Shown here in pieces: positions 1 to 5,155 of a DNA stretch of 5,164 bases. Where the stretch lies: contig CATZLI010000018.1 in NCBI GenBank assembly GCA_958421275.1, positions 1-5,164 of the forward strand, written 5' to 3'. A program made the translations under genes and the position numbers. This DNA is from an uncultured Collinsella sp. GTDB lineage: Bacteria; Actinomycetota; Coriobacteriia; Coriobacteriales; Coriobacteriaceae. Under the pieces are notes generated by a model. That model was not told where the DNA came from. It made no database searches and saw only the letters and a list, made by a program, of their open reading frames with translations. The first letter of the stretch is position 1. Every line of letters starts with the position of its first letter.

Positions 1-53
1 GCCGGCAAATAGCGGACACTCCGCATGCAATCTATGCAAACAAACAAGTGCGC

Positions 54-1082
54 TTAGCTATATTCGGTAAGGTCAAGCACACTGCCCTTCACGATAAGCG
101 CCGGCTCCAGAACGACCTCTTCGGCACGTCTACCGCCCCTACCGGCAAGACGCTTGGACATGCAGCCAAAAGCATGCTCCGCGAGGACACCAGGATCTTG
201 CTCGATCGCGGTCAGCGCCGGCTCAAAGAGAACGTCGGCCGCCGAGTTGTCATAGCTCACCACCGAGATATCGCCCGGGATGCTCTTCCCCATCTCGTGC
301 AAGCGCTTGAGCAGACCGAGGGCGATGTTATCCGAACTTGCGAACACAGCGGTGGCATCAGTTGCGAGCACCGCCTCCGAGGCCTCGTAGGCACTCGGAA
401 TGTAGTACTCGCTCTCAAACTCCAAACGTACGTCGATAGGCAGGCCAACCTCGCGCAGCGCGCGCTCATAGCCGGCAAGTCGCTTACGCCCCGTATTGGA
501 ACGGCGCGCGTTAACCAAGCAGGCAATGCGACGGTGACCCTGCTCGATCAGATAGCGAGTGGCCATGTAGCCACCCATCTCGTGGTCGAACATCACTTTG
601 TCGCACTCGAGCCCCTCAATGGCACGGTCGACCATCACGGCAGGGATAGGCAGATGGCTGACTTCTTCGCGCAGGGCGCGGTCGTCGGAGAACTCGTCGC
701 CCACAACCAGGAAGACACCATCAACGCCGCGCGTTACCAGCTGGCGCAGCAGCTCCAGATCGTCGTCGGCACTTCCACCCGAGCTGGTAATGAAGAGCGC
801 ATAGCCGTCCTCGCGGCAGCGCTTTTCCAGGCTACCGGCGAGCGAGGCAAAAAAGCGGCTCTCGATGTTAGGGACGATAAGGCCCAGCGTGCGCGACTCG
901 CGCATGACCAGGCTACGCGCAATCTGATTAGGAACATAGTGGTTGCGCGCCGCAACCTCCTTGATGAGCTTGCGGTTTTCTTCCGAGATGCGACAGGGCC
1001 GATTATTGAGAACAAGCGAGACCGACGAGGGGGAAAGCCCCACCTCCTGGGCAATCTGCTTGAGGGTGACTTTGTTGGCCAT
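54..1082 (-). CDS. LacI-family transcriptional regulator
   Basis: A 342-residue DNA-binding repressor or regulator, the usual length for the LacI/GalR family. Residues 6-27 form the helix-turn-helix (TLKQIAQEVGLSPSSVSLVLNN). The hinge helix follows around 50-60 with the family pattern VPNQIARSL. Residues 62-335 are the periplasmic-binding-protein-like effector domain, with recognisable strands at LGLIVPNIES (66-75), DGVFLVVGDE (121-130), AVFASSDNIALGLL (245-258) and ISVVSYDNS (272-280). The start at 1082 is chosen because AAGGAG lies 4 nt upstream and the HTH begins at once; the open frame continues far upstream but only as antisense to murB. Members of this family bind palindromic operators and respond to sugars or nucleosides. 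The ligand cannot be read from the sequence, and no carbohydrate operon is adjacent. It is divergent from murB and could control the shared 183-bp region or itself. The family call is secure; the regulon is unknown. Confidence 0.93.
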   Translation of the reverse strand: MANKVTLKQIAQEVGLSPSSVSLVLNNRPCRISEENRKLIKEVAARNHYVPNQIARSLVMRESRTLGLIVPNIESRFFASLAGSLEKRCREDGYALFITSSGGSADDDLELLRQLVTRGVDGVFLVVGDEFSDDRALREEVSHLPIPAVMVDRAIEGLECDKVMFDHEMGGYMATRYLIEQGHRRIACLVNARRSNTGRKRLAGYERALREVGLPIDVRLEFESEYYIPSAYEASEAVLATDATAVFASSDNIALGLLKRLHEMGKSIPGDISVVSYDNSAADVLFEPALTAIEQDPGVLAEHAFGCMSKRLAGRGGRRAEEVVLEPALIVKGSVLDLTEYS

Positions 1083-1117
1083 CTCGCTCCTTCCAGGTTT
1101 ACGCGCAATCTCTTGAA

Positions 1118-1123
1118 AGTATA
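1118..1123 (-). promoter_or_regulatory. candidate -10 box of the LacI-family gene
   Basis: On the minus strand this reads TATACT, five of six matches to the sigma-70-type consensus, 35 bp before the start codon of the regulator. No good TTGACA-like -35 lies 16-18 bp upstream (the position reads CACCGA), so the promoter is weak, activator-dependent or misassigned. The identical hexamer TATACT also precedes galE. Confidence 0.4.
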
Positions 1124-1216
1124 GCGACCGCCCCTCTACCTCGGTGATAAACACTTTACCAATCCGGTAGACGGCTGTTTTATCGCCGCCAGCGCACCAA
1201 ATCCGTCCGGGTGGGG

Positions 1217-1222
1217 TATATT
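1217..1222 (+). promoter_or_regulatory. candidate -10 box of murB
   Basis: TATATT lies 43 bp before the murB ATG. Transcription would start near 1229, inside or beside the CAATCGATTG palindrome. The upstream -35 region is GC-rich without a clear TTGACA match, so the call rests on the -10 hexamer and its position only. Confidence 0.35.
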
Positions 1223-1223
1223 G

Positions 1224-1233
1224 CAATCGATTG
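1224..1233 (+). promoter_or_regulatory. candidate LacI-family operator palindrome
   Basis: CAATCGATTG is a perfect 10-bp palindrome with a central CG, the symmetry and core typical of LacI-family operators. It sits directly after the putative -10 of murB and in the gap between the LacI-family gene and murB, a position where a bound protein would block murB transcription. Binding by the neighbouring regulator is an inference from location and symmetry. Ten-base palindromes also arise by chance. Confidence 0.3.
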
Positions 1234-1265
1234 ATGACAACGACCACCAAAAGGCGGATATTCGT

Positions 1266-2228
1266 ATGCACGAGAACGACTTTTTTAACGAGGACCTGCT
1301 GTGCGCGCTTGCTGGCGTTGCCGGCGAGGACAACGTGCTGATGAGCGAGCCCATGCGCGAGCACACCACGTTTAAGATCGGCGGCCCGGCCGACGTCTTT
1401 GTCACGCCCGATACCGAGCAGGGCCTCGTCGCCACGCTCGACACCTGTTATCGCTGCGACCTGCCGCTCACCATCGTGGGCAACGGCTCCGACCTGCTCG
1501 TCGGCGACAAGGGTATCCGCGGCGTCGTCGTGGCGTTGGGCGAAGGCCTCTCCGACATTACGGTCGACGGTACGCACGTCACGGCGGCGGCCGGCGCCTT
1601 GCTTTCCGATGTCGCCGCGGCGGCAGCCGAGGCCGGTCTCACCGGCATGGAGCCCATCTCGGGCATCCCCGGATCGGTCGGCGGCGCCTGCTACATGAAC
1701 GCCGGCGCCTACGGTGCCTGCATGGCAGACGTGCTGGAGTCTGTGCGCGTCTACAAGCCCGCCCGCATGCTCGACGACGGCACCCGCGGCAGCGGCAACA
1801 TCATCGAGTTCGATGTCGATGAGCTCAACCTGGGCTATCGCAAGAGTCGCATCGCCGACGACGGCTTTATCGTTCTTTCTGCCACCTTCAACCTCGCACC
1901 GGGCAACGCCGCGATGATCAAGGCCGACATGGACGACTACCGCCAGCGCCGCGAGGACAAGCAGCCGCTCGACATGCCGAGTGCCGGCTCCACCTTCAAG
2001 CGCCCCGAGGGTTACTTTGCCGGCAAGCTCATCATGGATGCCGGCCTGCGAGGACACGCCGTTGGCGGCGCGCAGGTAAGCGAAAAGCACTGCGGTTTTA
2101 TCGTCAACGCCAACCACGCCACCGCAGCCGACGTCGACGAACTCATCCGCGACATCCAAGCCAAAGTCAAAGAGCAGTTCGACGTAGACCTAGAACCCGA
2201 AGTCCACCGAGTAGGCGAATTCCTATAA
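1266..2228 (+). CDS. murB: UDP-N-acetylenolpyruvoylglucosamine reductase
   Basis: A cytoplasmic flavoenzyme of peptidoglycan precursor synthesis. It uses FAD and NADPH to reduce UDP-GlcNAc-enolpyruvate to UDP-MurNAc, the second committed step. The 320-residue protein shows the family signatures in order: TTFKIGGPAD (34-43), the FAD-binding loop VGNGSDLLV (71-79), EPISGIPGSVGG with YMNAGAYG (129-150), GYRKSR (190-195) carrying the conserved Tyr-Arg, PSAGSTFKRPEG (238-249) with catalytic Ser242 as proton donor, and EPEVHRVG (310-317) with the active-site Glu312. The start at 1266 (ATG) is preferred over an upstream in-frame TTG at 1221, because AGGCGG lies 8 nt upstream and the family N-terminus fits. 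The codon bias is strongly GC at third positions. It is transcribed alone, divergent from a LacI-family gene and convergent with a cell-wall hydrolase gene. Confidence 0.96.
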   Translation: MHENDFFNEDLLCALAGVAGEDNVLMSEPMREHTTFKIGGPADVFVTPDTEQGLVATLDTCYRCDLPLTIVGNGSDLLVGDKGIRGVVVALGEGLSDITVDGTHVTAAAGALLSDVAAAAAEAGLTGMEPISGIPGSVGGACYMNAGAYGACMADVLESVRVYKPARMLDDGTRGSGNIIEFDVDELNLGYRKSRIADDGFIVLSATFNLAPGNAAMIKADMDDYRQRREDKQPLDMPSAGSTFKRPEGYFAGKLIMDAGLRGHAVGGAQVSEKHCGFIVNANHATAADVDELIRDIQAKVKEQFDVDLEPEVHRVGEFL

Positions 2229-2254
2229 AAAAGAAGGCCCCGAAAGGGGCCTTC
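2227..2254 (-). terminator. intrinsic terminator between convergent murB and hydrolase genes
   Basis: A perfect 9-bp stem (GAAGGCCCC at 2233-2241 with GGGGCCTTC at 2246-2254) closes a 4-nt loop, GAAA on the plus strand. Six A residues at 2227-2232 become a U-tract for RNA read on the minus strand, so the canonical direction terminates the hydrolase transcript after a 3' UTR of about 200 nt. For murB the same hairpin lies 4 nt past the stop codon but is followed by a poor U-tract (GCCATATTAATTC), so plus-strand termination would be weaker. The murB stop codon itself lies partly in the A run. Confidence 0.8.
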
Positions 2255-2306
2255 GCCATATTAATTCAGATAAACCAATCCGGTGTGTGACGTATTGGAC
2301 CCGAGA

Positions 2307-2437
2307 GGTCCGTGGCTGCCCGAAAGGCATTAGGTTGATCGCGAGTTCCGCACGAGCCGGAGAGCACTTAATGTGCTCTCCGTGCGAGCAGGACTGCCCG
2401 AGCAGGCAACCTTATGCCTCTCGGACTGTCCCGGACC
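2307..2437. repeat. 131-bp imperfect inverted repeat in the convergent gap
   Basis: The outer arms 2307-2337 and 2407-2437 are exactly symmetric, 31 bp each. GGTCCG pairs with CGGACC, an 8-bp poorly paired patch follows, and then AGGCATTAGGTTG (2325-2337) pairs with CAACCTTATGCCT (2407-2419) with a single mismatch. At the apex, CGGAGAGCAC (2358-2367) pairs perfectly with GTGCTCTCCG (2373-2382) around a 5-nt loop. Between arm and apex are 20 nt on one side and 24 nt on the other; the right side holds CGAGCAGG twice (2385-2392, 2399-2406). Transcribed, this forms one long interrupted hairpin. It begins 10 bp after the hydrolase stop codon and would be part of that 3' UTR. I recognise no Rfam-type family. 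It could be a dispersed repeat, a processing or stability element, or a small RNA. Confidence 0.7.
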
Positions 2438-2446
2438 AAGCCGCAG

Positions 2447-3652
2447 TTACGACAGCGCAATACCGCCAAGCCAGCCCCAGCGCACGCCAGAGCCAGTGCC
2501 GTAGAACCCAATGAACGAATCAAGCGACCTCGACGTGATGGCACCCTCGTTACTCATAACGATGCCGCCGCCAACGTAGATGCCCACGTGACCATAGATC
2601 AGGCCCGGCATGCCGGTACCGCTATGCGATGAGTCGGCAACAATCATGCCCACCTGCAGCGCCGAGCGGTCGGAGCTATAGCACCATGCGTTAAACATGT
2701 CGCACGCGTTACCGCCAAAGTAACCAACGCCGGCGTTGCGGAAGACGTTGGAGACCCACGCCGCGCACCAGTTCTGACCAGGCGAGGGCGTAGAGTAGCA
2801 AGCGTTGACGACGGCCTGCTGCTTGCCCGAGCCGGCATTCTGCTGCGGGGTACCGCCGGCATACGATCCGCCACCCGAGCTTGAACCACCCGAGTAGGAA
2901 TTGTTCTTGTTCGCGGCAGCCGCGGCAGCGGCAGCCTTCTTGGCAGCCTCCTCGGCCTGAGCGGCAGCGAGAATCTCGGAATCGCGCTGGGCCATGAGCT
3001 CCTTGACATCGTCGGAGAGGCCGTTTAGAACCGTCTGAACCTCCTGCTGCTTGGCCTGCATGTCCTGCATCTGAGCAGTCTGCTGGTCCTTGAGCTTCTC
3101 CAAGTCGGCTTTTTGCGACTCAAGCTCGGACTTCTGCGTATCGAGCTCTTTCTGAATGGTCTGGATGTCCTCGATGGCGTCACGGTCACTTTTGTTGATC
3201 TTCTCGACGTAATGCGCGTTGGCGACGAGTTCCTCAAACGAACCAGAAGCGAGCAGCAACGACAGGATATTGGTGCCACCCGACTTGTAGCTTGCCGCCA
3301 CGCGATCGGAAAGCTCGTTACGCTTCTTCTTGAGCTCCGACTTCTTGGTGTCGATCTGCTCCTGGGTGTCGTCGATCTGACCCTGAACGCCCTCGATGTC
3401 GTTGAGCGTCTGAGCGTTCTTGTTAGCGAGCGCCGCGTACTCGTTGGCAATGCTATCAAGCTGGGCCTGGACCTCGTCGAGCTGAGCCTGGGCGGCATTC
3501 AGCTTGTCGGTGGTTTCCTGGCTGGCCTCGGCAGCATGGGCGCGGGCAGGCAGGCCAAAAAGAACTGCAGCAGAAGCGGCGCCGAACAGGGCCTTGAGGG
3601 CGGTGCGGCGCGAGAGCTCCTGAGTAAAGATGGAATCGCTGTTTGGTGACAT
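2447..3652 (-). CDS. secreted coiled-coil peptidoglycan hydrolase with C-terminal CHAP/NlpC-P60-like domain, Tat signal
   Basis: A 401-residue exported cell-wall enzyme. Residues 1-40 are a signal peptide with a twin-arginine motif, SRRTALK (14-20), a hydrophobic core (21-34) and a likely cut after AHA (38-40). Residues 45-230 are predicted coiled coil rich in Q, E, K and D, interrupted by the ASYKSGGTNILSLLLASGSF segment (120-139) typical of PcsB-like domains. An Ala/Lys tract (230-250) and a Gly/Ser linker (251-277) lead to a papain-fold domain. In that domain Cys296 (NWCAAWVS) is the likely nucleophile, His355 (YGHVGIYV) the base, and Asn368 or Glu369 the third polar residue. Such proteins cut peptidoglycan peptide crosslinks or stems for cell separation, often gated by the coiled coil through an FtsEX-type partner; that partner is not visible here. 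The ATG at 3652 has GGAG 5 nt upstream. The hydrolase call is firm, the exact bond cleaved is not. Confidence 0.88.
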   Translation of the reverse strand: MSPNSDSIFTQELSRRTALKALFGAASAAVLFGLPARAHAAEASQETTDKLNAAQAQLDEVQAQLDSIANEYAALANKNAQTLNDIEGVQGQIDDTQEQIDTKKSELKKKRNELSDRVAASYKSGGTNILSLLLASGSFEELVANAHYVEKINKSDRDAIEDIQTIQKELDTQKSELESQKADLEKLKDQQTAQMQDMQAKQQEVQTVLNGLSDDVKELMAQRDSEILAAAQAEEAAKKAAAAAAAANKNNSYSGGSSSGGGSYAGGTPQQNAGSGKQQAVVNACYSTPSPGQNWCAAWVSNVFRNAGVGYFGGNACDMFNAWCYSSDRSALQVGMIVADSSHSGTGMPGLIYGHVGIYVGGGIVMSNEGAITSRSLDSFIGFYGTGSGVRWGWLGGIALS

Positions 3653-3678
3653 ATGTACTCCGTTACATGTTTTGTTTA

Positions 3679-3696
3679 TATGTCGCTCAAGACATA
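3679..3696. repeat. 6-6-6 palindrome upstream of the hydrolase gene
   Basis: TATGTC (3679-3684) and GACATA (3691-3696) are perfect inverted halves separated by GCTCAA. They lie between the candidate -10 box and the start codon of the hydrolase gene. ACATGT (3665-3670) and ACATATGT (3649-3656) occur nearby. The spacing suits a dimeric regulator or a short 5' UTR hairpin; which of these applies is unknown. Confidence 0.3.
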
Positions 3697-3697
3697 C

Positions 3698-3725
3698 ATA
3701 TTACCGTACATCCGACGCATCCCAA
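3698..3725 (-). promoter_or_regulatory. candidate promoter of the hydrolase gene
   Basis: On the minus strand TTGGGA (3720-3725) and TAATAT (3698-3703) are 16 bp apart, each matching the sigma-70-type consensus at four of six positions. The predicted RNA start lies about 35-40 nt before the ATG at 3652. The match is moderate, and other AT-rich hexamers in this stretch could serve instead. Confidence 0.35.
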
Positions 3726-3854
3726 CGATTTCCACGAACGGCAGAAAACCGCACGGCCGGCGGCATGTGAACAGCCTGGAACTACCATGAACCGTTATGC
3801 ATTCCCGTCCTATGAGTACGTTATCATTGCCCTACTCTTCATTGTGTCAAACAG

Positions 3855-3881
3855 TTGCACCGCACCTAGCTGCGCTATACT
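3855..3881 (+). promoter_or_regulatory. candidate promoter of galE
   Basis: TATACT (3876-3881) matches the -10 consensus at five of six positions, and TTGCAC (3855-3860) is a fair -35. The spacer of 15 bp is shorter than the ideal 17. Transcription would start near 3888, giving a leader of about 30 nt that contains AGGAG (3909-3913) 5 nt before the galE ATG. The rest of the 266-bp gap upstream, to the divergent hydrolase gene, shows no other gene. Confidence 0.5.
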
Positions 3882-3918
3882 CCCCTCAAGAAGTGTTCCT
3901 GATTCGATAGGAGACTAC

Positions 3919-4980
3919 ATGTCCCAAGCACTCGACCCCAAAGACACCTGCGTCCTCGTTACCGGCGGTGCCGGCTTCATCGGTTCCCACACTGTCGTTC
4001 AGCTGCTCGAGGGCGGCTACCAGGTCGTCGTCGTCGATGACCTCTCCAACTCCAGCGCCGTCGCCATCGACCGCGTCAAGACCATCGTGGGCGACGAGGC
4101 CGCCAAGAACCTCACCTTCTACGAGGCCAACGTGCTCGACCGCGATGCGATGAACAAGATCTTCGATACCCACCAGATCGACCGCGTCATCCACTTCGCT
4201 GGCTTTAAGGCCGTCGGCGAATCGGTGAGCAAGCCCGTCGAGTACTACCACAACAACATCGAGAACACCCTGGTGCTCATTGACGTCATGCGCAACCATG
4301 GCTGCAAGTCCATCATCTTCTCGAGCTCCTCGACCGTCTACGGCGATCCGGACAATCCGCCTGTCACCGAGGAAGACCCCAAGAAGCCCGCGACCAACCC
4401 CTACGGTTGGACCAAGTGGATGATTGAGCAGATCCTCATGGATGTCCACACCGCCGACCCCGAGTGGGACGTCGTGCTGCTTCGTTACTTCAACCCCATC
4501 GGTGCCCATCCGTCAGGCTTGATCGGCGAGGACCCCAAGGGCATCCCCAACAACCTGGTTCCCTATGTCGCCCAGGTCGCTGTGGGCAAACTCGAGGCCG
4601 TTCAGGTCTTTGGCAACGACTACCCCACCCCCGACGGCACCGGTGTGCGCGACTACATCCACGTGTGCGACCTGGCATCTGGTCACGTTGCCGCCCTCAA
4701 CTGGATGAACGGCAAAACCGGTGTCGAGATCTTTAACCTGGGAACCGGCACCGGCACCTCGGTGCTCGAGGTCGTCGCCGCCTTCTCCAAGGCGTGCGGC
4801 AAGGAACTGCCCTACGTGATTCGCGAGCGCCGTGCCGGCGATATCGCCGCCAACTGGTGCGATGCCTCCAAGGCCGAGCGCATGATGGGCTGGAAGGCCC
4901 AGTACGATATCGCGGACATGTGCCGCGACAGCTGGAATTGGCAGAGCCATAACCCCAACGGCTTCGCCGACGCCGAGTAG
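3919..4980 (+). CDS. galE: UDP-glucose 4-epimerase
   Basis: A cytoplasmic NAD-dependent short-chain dehydrogenase-type enzyme interconverting UDP-glucose and UDP-galactose for the Leloir pathway and surface glycans. The 353-residue protein has the Rossmann motif TGGAGFIG (15-22, G16-x2-G19-x2-G22), the D40-D41 turn binding the adenosine ribose, HFAGFKAVGES (92-102), the catalytic SSSS (135-138) with Tyr162 and Lys166 (YGWTK), RYFNPIGAHPSGLIGEDP (189-206), GTGVRDYIHVCDLA (240-253), and the UDP-binding RRAGD (304-308). The C-terminus WQSHNPNGF resembles E. coli GalE. The ATG at 3919 is chosen because AGGAG lies 5 nt upstream and the family N-terminus starts there; the frame stays open 276 bp upstream without a family-like sequence. 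Residue 312, aligned to E. coli Tyr299, is Asn, which may widen substrate range. No galK or galT lies in the window. Confidence 0.96.
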   Translation: MSQALDPKDTCVLVTGGAGFIGSHTVVQLLEGGYQVVVVDDLSNSSAVAIDRVKTIVGDEAAKNLTFYEANVLDRDAMNKIFDTHQIDRVIHFAGFKAVGESVSKPVEYYHNNIENTLVLIDVMRNHGCKSIIFSSSSTVYGDPDNPPVTEEDPKKPATNPYGWTKWMIEQILMDVHTADPEWDVVLLRYFNPIGAHPSGLIGEDPKGIPNNLVPYVAQVAVGKLEAVQVFGNDYPTPDGTGVRDYIHVCDLASGHVAALNWMNGKTGVEIFNLGTGTGTSVLEVVAAFSKACGKELPYVIRERRAGDIAANWCDASKAERMMGWKAQYDIADMCRDSWNWQSHNPNGFADAE

Positions 4981-4989
4981 CCACTCCCC

Positions 4990-5027
4990 CGTGCTAGGTT
5001 TTGTGGCATGCCTCAAAACCTAGCACG
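4990..5027. repeat. 38-bp near-perfect palindrome downstream of galE
   Basis: CGTGCTAGGTTTTG (4990-5003) and CAAAACCTAGCACG (5014-5027) are perfect inverted arms. Inside them GGCATGCC (5005-5012) continues the same symmetry axis, leaving one T/T mismatch in 19 base pairs. It starts 9 bp after the galE stop codon. No U-tract follows on either strand, so a standard intrinsic terminator is unlikely, although an RNA hairpin here could still shield the galE 3' end. Confidence 0.7.
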
Positions 5028-5060
5028 CGACATGCTCGGCACATGCCGCTTCCCGCATGG

Positions 5061-5091
5061 GTAGATTTCTAGACATGTCCCAAAAATCTAC
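5061..5091. repeat. second CATG-centred palindrome downstream of galE
   Basis: GTAGATTT (5061-5068) and AAATCTAC (5084-5091) are perfect 8-bp arms. Between them lies GACATGTC (5072-5079), itself a perfect 8-bp palindrome, offset by one base from the axis of the arms. The plan, outer arms around an 8-bp core with CATG at its centre, copies that of the palindrome at 4990-5027. The 33 bp between the two hold three more CATG sites. The pair is probably one composite element of about 100 bp. Confidence 0.5.
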
Positions 5092-5115
5092 TGGCCCCGG
5101 CCTCCAATGTGAACT

Positions 5116-5149
5116 GCCTCCCATTTCTTGGATACGAGAAATGGGAGGC
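5116..5149 (+). promoter_or_regulatory. 13-bp hairpin covering a ribosome binding site
   Basis: GCCTCCCATTTCT (5116-5128) pairs perfectly with AGAAATGGGAGGC (5137-5149) around an 8-nt loop. The 3' arm contains GGGAGG (5143-5148), a strong Shine-Dalgarno sequence 7 nt before the ATG at 5156. RNA entering from the galE side would fold and hide this site; a shorter RNA starting inside the hairpin would not. The hairpin is directly visible; the translational role is inferred, by analogy with insertion sequences that block read-through expression of transposase. CCCTTTTA after the stem could also support weak termination. Confidence 0.5.
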
Positions 5150-5155
5150 CCTTTT

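Noticed and set aside
12..24. GCGGA-CAC-TCCGC hairpin after the LacI-family stop codon as a terminator
   Set aside because: The stem is only 5 bp with a 3-nt loop, and on the minus strand it is followed by TATTTG rather than a U-tract.
48..1124. A 358-codon open frame on the plus strand opposite the LacI-family gene
   Set aside because: It is antisense to a clear LacI-family protein, has no family features, and open antisense frames are expected in GC-rich genes.
1221..1265. TTG start 15 codons upstream of the chosen murB ATG
   Set aside because: No ribosome binding site precedes it, and it would overlap the putative -10 and palindrome; the ATG at 1266 has AGGCGG at good spacing.
1083..2159. 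Minus-strand upstream extension of the LacI-family frame to about 700 codons
   Set aside because: The extension is antisense to murB and low in complexity; the HTH begins right after the ATG at 1082, which has AAGGAG in front.
2385..2406. CRISPR-like direct repeat (CGAGCAGG twice)
   Set aside because: There are only two 8-bp copies 14 bp apart with no further units; they are part of the hairpin flank.
2287..2632. Short plus-strand open frames across the inverted repeat and hydrolase 3' end
   Set aside because: Arg/Pro/Ser-rich composition, no ribosome binding site, and part of the stretch is antisense to the hydrolase domain.
3787..3918. In-frame upstream ATG adding 44 residues to GalE, with a hydrophobic stretch (YVIIALLFIVSNSC)
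   Set aside because: It has no good ribosome binding site, the galE promoter candidate lies inside it, and GalE is a cytoplasmic enzyme whose Rossmann strand begins just after 3919.
4990..5027. Intrinsic terminator of galE
   Set aside because: No U-tract follows on either strand, and the symmetry runs through the centre without a loop, so it was listed as a palindromic repeat instead.
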